Positions 16,467 to 25,051 of a stretch of 64,000 nt of DNA are shown here, one piece after another (position 1 is the stretch's first letter; each line of letters begins with the position of its first letter). Where the stretch lies: assembly GCA_947465765.1 (NCBI GenBank), contig CANIAP010000002.1, positions 101,047-165,046 of the forward strand. The letters run 5' to 3'. Made by a program: the position numbers and the translations under genes. The notes beneath the pieces were generated by a model. The model made no database searches. It was given only the letters and a program-made list of their open reading frames with translations, and was not told where the DNA came from. The DNA comes from a bacterium (GTDB lineage: Bacteria; Margulisbacteria; Marinamargulisbacteria; SXXA01).

Positions 16467-18857
16467 ATGCAACAACGCGTGTGGGTGAATTCTGGAGTGT
16501 TGGTTCTTGTCCTGACCCAAATGCTCTTGGGGCTGACCCCGGGTCAGATGGTGTATACCACGTTGAAATCGGGTACGAGTATTCGGGCGACGGCGATGGG
16601 CGGTGCCTTTTCTGCGATTGCGGAGGAAAACGGGGCATTTGGGTATAACCCTGCGGGACTCGCGGTTGCTGGAGGAAGTGTTCGATCGGATAATTATGAC
16701 TTTCAAGGGACTCGATCGGAAGGCTATGGCGGTAACTTTGTTTATGCGAGCCCGTTTGGAATTGGGAAGTGGCGGTATAGCAATGGGTCTAACGCGGTGG
16801 ATGTTACGGCGTATGGATTAGGTCGTCACGGGAGCCGTGGAGTGGATTTCGGGGTCCTTTATAAGACGGTAGAGACGAGTGGTGTTTCGGGGGCATCTAA
16901 CGGTTGGAGTACTGACCTCGGGGCGATCTTTCGCGTCACGCAATTTATGGATATTGGGATTGTTGCACAAGATGTTTTGAAGAAAAATGTGGATGTGCCA
17001 ACGACCTTTCGTTCCGGAGTTGCATTGTTTAATTCCGACAAAACGTATTATTTGACTGGTGATGTGATGCTTGATCGGGGCGTCGCTAAGGATGAGGCCC
17101 ATGTTGTATGTGGGGCGGAATACGAACTTGCGGACGGTATTCGGTTGCGGGGGGGATGGCAGAAAGACTCAATGACGGGTGGAATCGCCATTGCGTTACC
17201 TATCGTAGAGGTTGACTACGCATTTTCGTCTAATCGATCATCAGGGGAAACACTTCACGAATTAGGATTTAAGCTGGGTCGTGGCGTTGCGCCGTCGGTC
17301 GCGCGACGTCAGTATGCCTTGTTTAAGCCGTCCTCATTTGCTGAATTTAGCGTCGCGAGTAATGTCGTTGAGGGTAAGTCTGAATATAGTCTTCTTAATG
17401 GCAATAAATTGGGGTCGAATGACCTAATTAGTTTGATTCGACAGGCGTCTCAAGACCCGAGTTGCGACGGCTTTATTATTCATATCGGAGATCTTTCTGG
17501 GTCATTGTGGGGGATTTCAATGATTCAGGAAATTCGTACCGAACTTGAAAAGTCGAAAAGCAAAGGTAAATATATTGCGGCGTACATCGATGGGTGGGCC
17601 TCTCTTCCCGAATATTATCTTGCAACTGTTGCCGATAAGATTATTATGCCGGAGTTGGGGTCGGTGGGATACCTCGGTATCAAATTGGATGTACTCAAAA
17701 TGCGGTATTTACTGAGTAATTTTGGTGTTAATTACAACTTGATTCAGTCGGGGAAATATAAGACCGCGTTGTATTCCCAATCACCGACGATGGATTCCGC
17801 GGAACGAGTTGTGATGGAAGACGTCGTCAATGATTTGTATCGCCAAGTGTTGGGTGATATCAAATCCGCGCGCAAATTAGATTGGGGCAAAGTCGGAGAT
17901 ATTTTTGACGGACACATGATTTCGGCAAGAGAAGCGTTAGATATGGGGTTGATTGATAATTTGGGGTACCCATCCGATGTCGAGACATTGGTCCAAGCGG
18001 CTCGCAATGGTAAATCGGTCAACGTAGCCGGTATTGAAGAGTTCAGTCTTCCTCATGATACGCCCTCGATTATTTCTCCGTTTAATCGGATCGCTGTCTT
18101 GGAAATTGATGGTGAAATTACTAATGGCTCGGTGGGGACCGATTATTTGTTTGGGAATAAGTCTACCGGCGCGGTGGATGTTGAAACTGTTCTAGACCAA
18201 ATTCAACGGGATATTGGTATTCGAGGGGTCTTGGTCCGAATCAATAGTCCTGGTGGCAGTATGTTAGGGTCGGACCGTATATTGTCGGCAATCGAAAAAG
18301 TGCGGTCCAAGGGGCTGCCGGTGTACGTGTCGATGGGAAACATGGCCGCGTCGGGGGGGTACTATGTTGCGATGGGTGCGGACCGTATTTTTGCGAACCG
18401 GGGCACATTAACGGGTAGTATTGGCGTGATTAGTATTCATCCCAATTACAGCGAATTAAATGATCTTTTGGATATTCGGCGGGATGTGATTAAGACCGGA
18501 AAATATATGGACGCGCTGGATCAAAATGCGCCGGTGACCCCGGAAGATCTTCAAATGGCGAATGCGTTTCAGGATAAATTTTATCGTATTTTTACTCAAA
18601 AATTAAAAAAATATCGAAATCTGACGGATGCGGAAGTGGATCAAGTGGCCCAGGGACAAGTGATTTTAGGAGAAGAGGCGCAAAAGCTTAAAATTGTGGA
18701 CGAGTTGGGTAATTTTTATGTTGCGGTGGACGAGTTAGCGAAGAAAATTAATGTCACTCAACCGGAATTGATGTTTTATCGCCGGGATCAATCGATGTTG
18801 GCCTCGTTTTTAGAGCGAGGGGTTCAATCCACTAAGTTATTGTTGGGAATGAAGTAA
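16467..18857 (+). CDS. Fusion of PorV-type outer-membrane barrel and SppA signal peptide peptidase
   Basis: A 796-residue two-part protein. Residues 1-26 are a signal peptide. Residues about 30-275 match the PorV/PorQ-like barrel family: the opening RATAMGGAFSAIAEENGAF followed by YNPAGLA is its hallmark. Residues about 290-796 are a long-form SppA with two S49 protease domains. The catalytic lysine sits in the first domain (GKYKTAL, probably K432). The nucleophile serine sits in the second (MAASGGYY, S629), with INSPGG at 593-598, so the split Lys-Ser dyad is intact. SppA normally cleaves leftover signal peptides at the inner membrane. Joined to a barrel it would sit in, or face, the outer membrane. 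Start chosen at the ATG at 16467, after AAAGGAAA. There is no stop or frame change at the joint. Confidence 0.88.
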   Translation: MQQRVWVNSGVLVLVLTQMLLGLTPGQMVYTTLKSGTSIRATAMGGAFSAIAEENGAFGYNPAGLAVAGGSVRSDNYDFQGTRSEGYGGNFVYASPFGIGKWRYSNGSNAVDVTAYGLGRHGSRGVDFGVLYKTVETSGVSGASNGWSTDLGAIFRVTQFMDIGIVAQDVLKKNVDVPTTFRSGVALFNSDKTYYLTGDVMLDRGVAKDEAHVVCGAEYELADGIRLRGGWQKDSMTGGIAIALPIVEVDYAFSSNRSSGETLHELGFKLGRGVAPSVARRQYALFKPSSFAEFSVASNVVEGKSEYSLLNGNKLGSNDLISLIRQASQDPSCDGFIIHIGDLSGSLWGISMIQEIRTELEKSKSKGKYIAAYIDGWASLPEYYLATVADKIIMPELGSVGYLGIKLDVLKMRYLLSNFGVNYNLIQSGKYKTALYSQSPTMDSAERVVMEDVVNDLYRQVLGDIKSARKLDWGKVGDIFDGHMISAREALDMGLIDNLGYPSDVETLVQAARNGKSVNVAGIEEFSLPHDTPSIISPFNRIAVLEIDGEITNGSVGTDYLFGNKSTGAVDVETVLDQIQRDIGIRGVLVRINSPGGSMLGSDRILSAIEKVRSKGLPVYVSMGNMAASGGYYVAMGADRIFANRGTLTGSIGVISIHPNYSELNDLLDIRRDVIKTGKYMDALDQNAPVTPEDLQMANAFQDKFYRIFTQKLKKYRNLTDAEVDQVAQGQVILGEEAQKLKIVDELGNFYVAVDELAKKINVTQPELMFYRRDQSMLASFLERGVQSTKLLLGMK

Positions 18858-18861
18858 TCCC

Positions 18862-20169
18862 ATGAAGCTGATTATCCCGTGGTCGGCACAATTGGTTCAA
18901 GTTCCCAATATCGTCAAAGGGGTCGGTGCGACGCTATGGGATTCTGCAGGGAAACCTTATTTTGATCTGTGTTCCCAATTGATGGCGGTCAACTTGGGCC
19001 ATGGGGATATCCGGATCGCTGAAGCGATAGCCACCCAGGTAGGTGTGCTTGGGTATGTGAATCCTGCTTATTCAACACCGATTAGAGAGAGTCTGGCTAA
19101 AAAATTGGCAGAAATCGCACCCCCGGGTCTTGATCGAGTGTTGTTAACCACCAGCGGCGCGGATGCGATTGAAAACGCGATTAAATTGGCTCGTCTGGCG
19201 ACGGGGAGGCATAAAATTGTCACCAAATATCGGTCTTATCACGGTTCGACGGCCGCGGCGATGTCGGCGTCGGGGGATCCTCGGCGATTATCGCAGGCAG
19301 CATTTGAAACCCCCGGTATTGTCCGAGTGGAAGATCCGTATTGCTATCGGTGTCCGTGGGGCCAAACTTTTGGGCAATGTGAGTACCAATGCGTGTCCCA
19401 TTTGGAGCGAGTGATTGCGTTTGAGGGGCCGCAAACAATTGCGGCAATCATTCTGGAGGGAGAGTCTGGAACCAGTGGTTGTATTAAATACCCCCCAGAC
19501 TATTGGCCAAGGGTAAGGGCGATCGCCGATCGATACGGAATTGTTCTCATTTCCGATGAAGTTATGAGCGGATTCCGGTGTGGCGATTGGTTTGCGGTGA
19601 GTCGGCATGGCGTGGTTCCCGACATGATTGTAATGGCCAAAGGCCTTACCTCGGGCTATGTTCCCATGGGCGGTATTTTGGCGAAAGAAAGTCTTATCTC
19701 ACCGCAATTTGACTCTAAAAGGGTGCCGATCGGATTAACCTATGCGGCGCATCCAGTGGGGTGTGCGGCGGGGGTCGTTGCTATTTCTCTGTATCAGGAT
19801 GGGGATTTAATTCATCGTCCATTAGCGTGGGAACCCTGGCTTACCCAATTGTTGAACAAACGATTGGCGCCGATATCCTGTGTAGGAGATATTCGATTGA
19901 CCGGGTTTTTGGGGGTAATAGAGCTCGTTATCCCGGGGACTCAACGCCCGTTGGTCGAATGGAACTCGGCGGATGAATCGTGGACGAATCGGGTCTCCTC
20001 GTTGCTATGGGATTCCGGGCTTGTCCCCAATGTCCGATGGAACTACGTATTTTTTGCACCGCCGCTGATTGCGACTCAAGATGAACTGGCGCGTGCCATT
20101 GATCAACTGGGTAGTGTATTAGAAGTTGTGTCCAAAGAAATAAACGACTCGATTTCTGAGAAGAGCTGA
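18862..20169 (+). CDS. Class III pyridoxal-phosphate aminotransferase
   Basis: A 435-residue fold-type I aminotransferase of the class III group, which uses omega-amino or related donors. Family landmarks are the TTSGADAIENAIKLAR segment that cradles the phosphate, the YRSYHGSTAAAM motif, the ILEGESGTSG segment and the cofactor aspartate in VLISDEVMSGF. The Schiff-base lysine is in MAKGLTSGYVPMG. An extra Cys-rich insert (CYRCPWGQTFGQCEYQC) lies near residues 163-178. Similar inserts occur in putrescine-pyruvate and taurine-pyruvate relatives. The substrate cannot be read from the sequence. It follows the SppA fusion by 4 bases. Its 3' end overlaps rsmA tail to tail by 67 bases. Confidence 0.88.
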   Translation: MKLIIPWSAQLVQVPNIVKGVGATLWDSAGKPYFDLCSQLMAVNLGHGDIRIAEAIATQVGVLGYVNPAYSTPIRESLAKKLAEIAPPGLDRVLLTTSGADAIENAIKLARLATGRHKIVTKYRSYHGSTAAAMSASGDPRRLSQAAFETPGIVRVEDPYCYRCPWGQTFGQCEYQCVSHLERVIAFEGPQTIAAIILEGESGTSGCIKYPPDYWPRVRAIADRYGIVLISDEVMSGFRCGDWFAVSRHGVVPDMIVMAKGLTSGYVPMGGILAKESLISPQFDSKRVPIGLTYAAHPVGCAAGVVAISLYQDGDLIHRPLAWEPWLTQLLNKRLAPISCVGDIRLTGFLGVIELVIPGTQRPLVEWNSADESWTNRVSSLLWDSGLVPNVRWNYVFFAPPLIATQDELARAIDQLGSVLEVVSKEINDSISEKS

Positions 20170-20918
20170 ATAAAGTCGGGTAATGTGAGGGACTCTGCAC
20201 GAATGCCCGGATGACTCACAAAAAAGGGGCAGTCTTTGAATCCGGGGGAGGCATGAATATAAGGGCTTTTTGCCAATGCACTTTGAAAGGGCTTTCGCCG
20301 TCCCCAAAATCCAGAGTGGACCATTGCAAAAAATAACGTGGGGTCTCCTGGGATTGCGACGGGAGCTGGGGTGAGACGTATGACCGCGGAGTCCACGTTA
20401 GGGACCGGGTAAAAGCAGTTTCTTGAAACGGTAAATAGTTTATCGATTTTAAAGTGTGCTTTGGTATAAACCGAAAATGAGGTGTAGAGCGCGGTTCCCG
20501 GTGGGGCGATCAGCTTGTTGGCGAATTCCTTTTGGACCATCAAAATGACGCTGTCCAGTTTTGCGAGGTGGGGTATTAAATGTTTGATGATCGGAGAAGT
20601 GATGTAATACGGAACATTGGCAACGACCTTCAGTGGACCGAGTAATGCTGAAATGGTACCTGAGGTTTCGAGAAAATCGCCTGAAATGTACTGGACGTTT
20701 GGGCGATGGCCAATTCGCTTCTGGGTTTTGGCGATACAGATTTCATCGATTTCATAGACGGTTAACTGCCGACTTTGATTGGCCAAGGCTTCGGTCAAGA
20801 TGCCGTCTCCGCATCCGATTTCAACGCTGGTGGTCTCCGGGGTTAAGCCTGCCGCGTCAATGATCTTTCCTAGAATATTGGTGTCATGTAAGAAGACTTG
20901 CCCGAGTTTAGTACCCAT
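20103..20918 (-). CDS. rsmA: 16S rRNA dimethyladenosine transferase RsmA (KsgA)
   Basis: RsmA dimethylates A1518 and A1519 of 16S rRNA in a late 30S maturation step. The SAM-binding motif is VEIGCGDGILTEAL (about residues 32-45). The catalytic motif is NVPYYITSPI near 112-121, and the N-terminal LGQVFLHD is standard. The C-terminal domain ends near LTLPDFIQLFSE. The last dozen residues overlap the convergent aminotransferase gene and look like read-through. It overlaps pdxA by 11 bases, so the two are one transcript. Confidence 0.95.
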   Translation of the reverse strand: MGTKLGQVFLHDTNILGKIIDAAGLTPETTSVEIGCGDGILTEALANQSRQLTVYEIDEICIAKTQKRIGHRPNVQYISGDFLETSGTISALLGPLKVVANVPYYITSPIIKHLIPHLAKLDSVILMVQKEFANKLIAPPGTALYTSFSVYTKAHFKIDKLFTVSRNCFYPVPNVDSAVIRLTPAPVAIPGDPTLFFAMVHSGFWGRRKPFQSALAKSPYIHASPGFKDCPFFVSHPGIRAESLTLPDFIQLFSEIESFISLDTTSNTLPS

Positions 20919-21885
20919 CGGACATCCTTAGTGCCAATTGAATGGCGGCCTTCATCGAATTGGGATTGGCCCGATCTTGATAGGCGATATCGAATGCGGT
21001 GCCATGGTCAGGGGATGTTCGTACAAAGGGGAGTCCCAATGTGGTGTTAACCGCAGTATCAAACGCCACCATTTTGAGGGGCGAAAGTCCTTGGTCATGG
21101 TATTGGGCAATAATACAATCGAATCGATCCGCTTTCCAAAAAAGGGTGTCCGCGGGATAGGGGCCAGAAAGTTCAGGAAATTCCCTTTGTAGATCAATAA
21201 TGACGGGTCGGATGGTGGTGATTTCTTCGGTTCCCATCAGGCCATCTTCCCCGGCGTGGGGGTTGAGGCCCGCTACTGCAATTCGAGGGTCTTTAATCCC
21301 AAGCGATCGCAACCACTGATGGGCTCGGCGGATGGTTCGTTCAAGTAACTCTTTGGTGATTAGCGAGGGCACCTCTGATAATGGGCTATGGATGGTCGTT
21401 AGGACGACATTCATTTTTTCAGAATAAAATCCCATCGTTGCTTCAGTGTTTGTTAATAGCCCAAATAGTTGGGTGTGATCAAGTGCCGGAGCTCCCGCCA
21501 GCTGAAACGAGCGTTTTGAGATAGGCGCAGTAACGATGGCCCGGATTTTGTGTCGGAGTGCTAAATCGGCGGCCAATTGAATTGAGGCCAACGCGACTTT
21601 TCCGTTGGATTCTGAAATTTCTTGATCCGGGCGAATGGTCAGATAGGGCGCGGGGTCGATCCAAGCAATTTGTCCCGGAGAAAATTCCGTTGTATCCAAG
21701 CGGTCCAACTGTGAAATGGGAACGATATCGATTCCCTCTGCCCAGCGGCGAACGGTGGGGATGTCTAAAAGTTGTGAGGATCCAATAAGCACCGTGGGAA
21801 CGTCAGGTTGAAGCGACTTTAGTGCCACTTCTATGCCGATTCCTGCGGGGTCCCCTAGTGTAATTGCGAGTGGGGGGGGTATCAT
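20908..21885 (-). CDS. pdxA: 4-hydroxythreonine-4-phosphate dehydrogenase PdxA
   Basis: PdxA oxidises 4-phosphooxy-threonine in the DXP-independent (PdxA/PdxJ) route to pyridoxal phosphate. The N-terminal TLGDPAGIGIEV motif and the three metal-binding histidine regions are present (ALDHTQLFG, NPHAGEDGLMG and QYHDQGLSPLK). The C-terminal SPDHGTAFDIAYQDRANP block is also intact. At 325 residues it is full length. Its start overlaps the membrane orphan's stop by 4 bases. The nearby PLP-dependent aminotransferase is not obviously connected. Confidence 0.96.
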   Translation of the reverse strand: MIPPPLAITLGDPAGIGIEVALKSLQPDVPTVLIGSSQLLDIPTVRRWAEGIDIVPISQLDRLDTTEFSPGQIAWIDPAPYLTIRPDQEISESNGKVALASIQLAADLALRHKIRAIVTAPISKRSFQLAGAPALDHTQLFGLLTNTEATMGFYSEKMNVVLTTIHSPLSEVPSLITKELLERTIRRAHQWLRSLGIKDPRIAVAGLNPHAGEDGLMGTEEITTIRPVIIDLQREFPELSGPYPADTLFWKADRFDCIIAQYHDQGLSPLKMVAFDTAVNTTLGLPFVRTSPDHGTAFDIAYQDRANPNSMKAAIQLALRMSDGY

Positions 21886-22433
21886 CGCGCCACTGCGATG
21901 TCTTGTCTGGATAATCGCCGGACTGATTTGGCGGCAATAAGGGTTCTTAGGAAGATGTGGTTTAAAATGGGGGATGCGTTGTACGACAACGTGAGTACAT
22001 ACCCGTCGTTATGGACACAGTCGTAAGCGGTGAGTTGAAGTTTCAATGTCGAGGCGACCGAAACGACATATTGAACGGCTCGTCGTTTGGATAGGTAAAC
22101 AGTAGTTTGATACTTTTGTGGTTTAATTCGGCGATCCCACAACTCTTTATAATAAAAGGTAATTGCGAGGAACAGGCCAAGGAGTATGCCCGATATCCAC
22201 CGATGAGATCCTATTGCTGCGGTAGTAATGAGAAACGATAACCAGGAAATCCATTGGGAGAGGTGCCGAAGTACGAGGCCAAGTGCAATCGCCAGTCCGA
22301 TGACTCCAATAGGAACAATCAACGGCGATAGGCGGTAACATAGACCAAAAAACGTGATGGATGCCACCCCGAACCCTATAAACCGAAAAAAATCACTCAA
22401 AAGATCTCTCACGAGAGAAAGTATAGAGATCAA
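21882..22433 (-). CDS. Membrane protein of unknown function
   Basis: A 183-residue protein with about four membrane helices in the first 105 residues and a basic C-terminal cytoplasmic or periplasmic domain of about 80 residues. No family recognised. It is the first gene of the pdxA-rsmA operon, with a 4-base overlap into pdxA. Its promoter would lie in the gap shared with the divergent structured-RNA region. Confidence 0.65.
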   Translation of the reverse strand: MISILSLVRDLLSDFFRFIGFGVASITFFGLCYRLSPLIVPIGVIGLAIALGLVLRHLSQWISWLSFLITTAAIGSHRWISGILLGLFLAITFYYKELWDRRIKPQKYQTTVYLSKRRAVQYVVSVASTLKLQLTAYDCVHNDGYVLTLSYNASPILNHIFLRTLIAAKSVRRLSRQDIAVAR

Positions 22434-22442
22434 TGGTGAATT

Positions 22443-22470
22443 TTGCGACTCAATTTATTTTTTTTATAAC
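22443..22470 (+). promoter_or_regulatory. Sigma-70 promoter before the hairpin RNA
   Basis: TTGCGA (22443-22448) and TATAAC (22465-22470) are spaced 16 bases apart, matching the sigma-70 consensus at 4 of 6 and 5 of 6 positions. Predicted start is near 22477, about 13 bases before the long hairpin. This part of the 305-base gap holds no convincing gene. Confidence 0.5.
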
Positions 22471-22476
22471 TGAAAA

Positions 22477-22590
22477 TAAAGAGTGGGGGCTTAAGGGGAG
22501 GACTGAAAATACTGTGGTCGAGCTAAGGGGGGAACTCTTACCACTATTTTCAGTCCTTAAGCGGCTTTGGCGACAAGACATCGCCAGGTC
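22477..22590 (+). ncRNA. Candidate structured RNA or leader upstream of the kinase-like gene
   Basis: The sequence 22490-22561 folds into one long hairpin. CTTAAGG (22490-22496) and ACTGAAAATA (22502-22511) pair with the continuous arm 22545-22561, leaving a 5-base bulge GGAGG. A GTGGT/ACCAC stem continues toward the loop. A second hairpin, TGGCGA/TCGCCA with a 7-base loop, follows at 22568-22586. ACTGAAAATA also occurs at 22469-22478, so two copies could compete for the same 3' arm. No T-run follows, so it is not a simple terminator. It does not match tmRNA, RNase P or SRP RNA hallmarks I know. A small RNA or regulatory leader are both possible; boundaries are approximate. Confidence 0.4.
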
Positions 22591-22667
22591 GGCAATAATG
22601 CAGCAACAAATGATAAAAATCAATAGGGGTGTGTTGGTTTATTTAGGCGTGGGGGCGTCACAAATTC

Positions 22668-22676
22668 TGATATACT
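22668..22676 (+). promoter_or_regulatory. Extended -10 promoter before the kinase-like gene
   Basis: TGATATACT is an extended -10 box (TGn plus TATACT) 62 bases before the kinase start. No good -35 is seen at the proper distance, which extended -10 promoters tolerate. It is followed by GCGGCGG. Confidence 0.4.
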
Positions 22677-22738
22677 GCGGCGGTTATGACGATTTGCCTG
22701 TCGATCCTAAAGTGGATGTTATGTAATGGGGTTGTTTG

Positions 22739-24049
22739 ATGACCTCTAATCAGGTGATTCGGCTTCAACACGTAATAACTGGGGCAAGCAATCTGGATCA
22801 AATCGTGGATGACGTGGCGCGGACGGTGGCGTTGTTTCGTGCCCAAGCGTTTCCTTCTGGGTTTGGGTTTGATGCGTTTGAAATCGATGATGTGATTAAC
22901 TATTTCTGTTCGGAAGATCATTACAATTTGTCGCTTCGGAAAGTCCGTGGACAGGGTGTTTTGTACGGCACGATTCATGCATCCCTTCGCCGGCAGTTTT
23001 TTAATGACTTACCGTTACAAGCAAGAATTGATGTCGTGTTGCCGAAATTGCGTCATTTTAATATCGATGTCCATCTTCGTGATTTTGTTGGGATGCGGAG
23101 TCGTGTACCAATTCTGGATGTCGAGGATATTGGGATGGGTCACAGTGTGTATCGGTTATCTACTGCGCACGGCGAAGTGGTGGTTAAACAAGAAGATGTG
23201 CCAAATCAGCAATTTTATATGGAGTTTCAGCGCGCACTAGGCTACCCCTGGTTTCGCTCTCAACACTATGTCGGAAAACGGACCTGGGAATTAACAGATT
23301 ATTTAGGGCCGACGAATCTGAATGATGTTTTGGTGAATAATGGGGTGAGTGATTGGGATGGATTGATTGATCAGTTGGCCCGCCATGCGGCGATGGGCGA
23401 TGTTTTGGGTCGAGAAGATCGGCATTTCGAAAATTACGTAGTTCGGGGAAATTCAATTCTGCCGGTGGACACCTCGATGTTGTTTGGGGATGGGAATGAG
23501 CAGTGGAGTGAGCGGTACATCGCGGGGGGATTATACGAAATTTGTGTATTGTCTCAATTTGTAGAGGATGAGGGGCTCTTTTCGCATTATTTTTCTCGGT
23601 TTCAATTCAGCTATATGGCCCAATGTCGGATGCTGACCCAATCAACGAACGCCATTTTGAGATTGATTGCAGAATTTTTTGATGAAGATCGTGATTTATC
23701 CTATCGGTGTAGTTACGTTCGTCAGCGATTGGAAAATAAAGACTATCCGATTCTTCAGTTCCATCGGTACCGAAGTGGGATGGAAGAAATGATGCGTCGG
23801 CGGGTAATCCGAATGGCGATTCAGCGGATGGTCCTGGCTGAGCCGGAAGTACTGGATCGGTCGCCTATTCTAAAAATGTACTATTTGGCGGATCAAGGTC
23901 GAGTGTCGACGTTGTTTTTACTTGAATTACACCGTCAGCAAGTTGAAGACGCTTTGGAAACGAATGGGATTATTTTGGTGCAGGACCGAGTCGAAATGGA
24001 AAGCCTTGCCCGGCGCGTGACGCAGTTAGACTGGGGAAAATTTTCGTAG
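22739..24049 (+). CDS. PI3/4-kinase-like (atypical) kinase of unknown function
   Basis: A 436-residue soluble protein. It carries the essential elements of a PI3/4-kinase-type or FAM20/HipA-like kinase fold. A likely ATP lysine is at K150 (EVVVKQED), after a GHSVYRL strand. The catalytic loop DRHFEN is at residues 227-232, and a metal-binding aspartate D244 sits in ILPVDTSMLF. The order and spacing (DRHxxN, then a D about 12 residues on) are those of PI3/4-kinases, not of ordinary Hanks kinases. The N-terminal 120 residues and the helical C-terminal 180 residues match nothing I know. There is no signal peptide. It is transcribed alone behind its own promoter and a structured leader. The substrate could be a protein, a lipid or a small molecule. 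Confidence 0.6.
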   Translation: MTSNQVIRLQHVITGASNLDQIVDDVARTVALFRAQAFPSGFGFDAFEIDDVINYFCSEDHYNLSLRKVRGQGVLYGTIHASLRRQFFNDLPLQARIDVVLPKLRHFNIDVHLRDFVGMRSRVPILDVEDIGMGHSVYRLSTAHGEVVVKQEDVPNQQFYMEFQRALGYPWFRSQHYVGKRTWELTDYLGPTNLNDVLVNNGVSDWDGLIDQLARHAAMGDVLGREDRHFENYVVRGNSILPVDTSMLFGDGNEQWSERYIAGGLYEICVLSQFVEDEGLFSHYFSRFQFSYMAQCRMLTQSTNAILRLIAEFFDEDRDLSYRCSYVRQRLENKDYPILQFHRYRSGMEEMMRRRVIRMAIQRMVLAEPEVLDRSPILKMYYLADQGRVSTLFLLELHRQQVEDALETNGIILVQDRVEMESLARRVTQLDWGKFS

Positions 24050-24232
24050 ATTAAGTTTGCGGTTGGGGCGCAATTTAATCCTCTGATTCCGCCGTCTAAT
24101 ATACCGATTATTGCGGTGCTTCCGATAGTTCGAATTCGGGTATCCGAAAAGATGGACTCAATCGTTGAGACACTGCCTCCTTTTGTTCGATCAACGACGG
24201 ATCCCAGGGAATTGGGGGAACTCCATCTCTCA

Positions 24233-25051
24233 CTACAATTGAGAAATTACCTCAGCCATTAACCGATTTAATGAGTGACCCGACCGAATTCCAATAAAGT
24301 GACCTTGTAAAAACGTGCCGGTAAGGCTGAGATCCCCGATTAAATCGAGTAGTTTGTGGCGAACCAATTCATCTGGGAATCGAAGTGTTGATAGATAGTC
24401 ACTGTCCCCGATGACCACTGCATTATCCAATGTTCCGCCTTTACCGAGTCCTGCGGCAATTAATTGATCAATTTCGGATTTGAATCCGTAGGTGCGTGCG
24501 GGTGCCACATCTTGTATAAATGAGGCGTGGTCATAGTCCCAGGTGACGGATTGTGTTCCAATAAAATTGTCGTATTCGACAATCATGGAGAAACGAAGGC
24601 CCGAATCAGGAAGTGCGAGTACGCTTGCCCCATTCTCAGATCGTATGAGGGGTTTCAAAATTGCGGTAGAGGTCCATGGGGTATCCGATTTTAGGATGCC
24701 GACCGCGGAGATCGCATCGGTAAATGGCAATGCGCTGCCGTCTAAAATTGGAACTTCCGGGGAGGTTAATGTGATGGTTGCATCGGATACCCCGAGCCCA
24801 AAAAGGGCGGCGAGAAGATGTTCTGGCGTGAGAATCCGATATCCGTTTTTCTGGATAAGCGTCGCCCTCGCCTGTGGTACGACGTACTTTGCTTGAGCGG
24901 GTACATTGCCCATCGAGCCATCCGATCCCGGAGTAAAAAATGCGATGCCGGACCCAATTGGGGCAGGGGATAGCTGAATTTGACAGGGATGTCCTGAATG
25001 AATACCGACGCCGTTCAGTGTAATCGGAGAGTTAAGGGTAGCCCGATTCAT
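24233..25051 (-). CDS. lpxC: UDP-3-O-acyl-N-acetylglucosamine deacetylase LpxC
   Basis: LpxC performs the committed step of lipid A synthesis, removing the N-acetyl group with a zinc ion. Zinc ligand H78 is in the motif TPEHLLAALFGLG. The second and third ligands are in ELVRHKLLDLIGDL (His and Asp). The catalytic-region histidine is in GHSLN near the C-terminus. The 272-residue length is slightly short but complete. The start ATG overlaps the upstream MFS gene's stop by one base (TAATG). Its presence is the main evidence for an LPS-bearing outer membrane. Confidence 0.96.
   Translation of the reverse strand: MNRATLNSPITLNGVGIHSGHPCQIQLSPAPIGSGIAFFTPGSDGSMGNVPAQAKYVVPQARATLIQKNGYRILTPEHLLAALFGLGVSDATITLTSPEVPILDGSALPFTDAISAVGILKSDTPWTSTAILKPLIRSENGASVLALPDSGLRFSMIVEYDNFIGTQSVTWDYDHASFIQDVAPARTYGFKSEIDQLIAAGLGKGGTLDNAVVIGDSDYLSTLRFPDELVRHKLLDLIGDLSLTGTFLQGHFIGIRSGHSLNRLMAEVISQL

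Noticed and set aside
22566..22610. SRP (4.5S) RNA-like segment CCAGGTCGGCAATAATGCAGC
   Set aside because: The GGAAG tetraloop and the symmetric internal loop of SRP RNA are not formed, and the flanks do not pair as the SRP hairpin does.
22433..22726. 97-residue open frame over the hairpin region
   Set aside because: It runs through the promoter and hairpin, has no ribosome binding site and resembles no protein; structure explains the sequence better.
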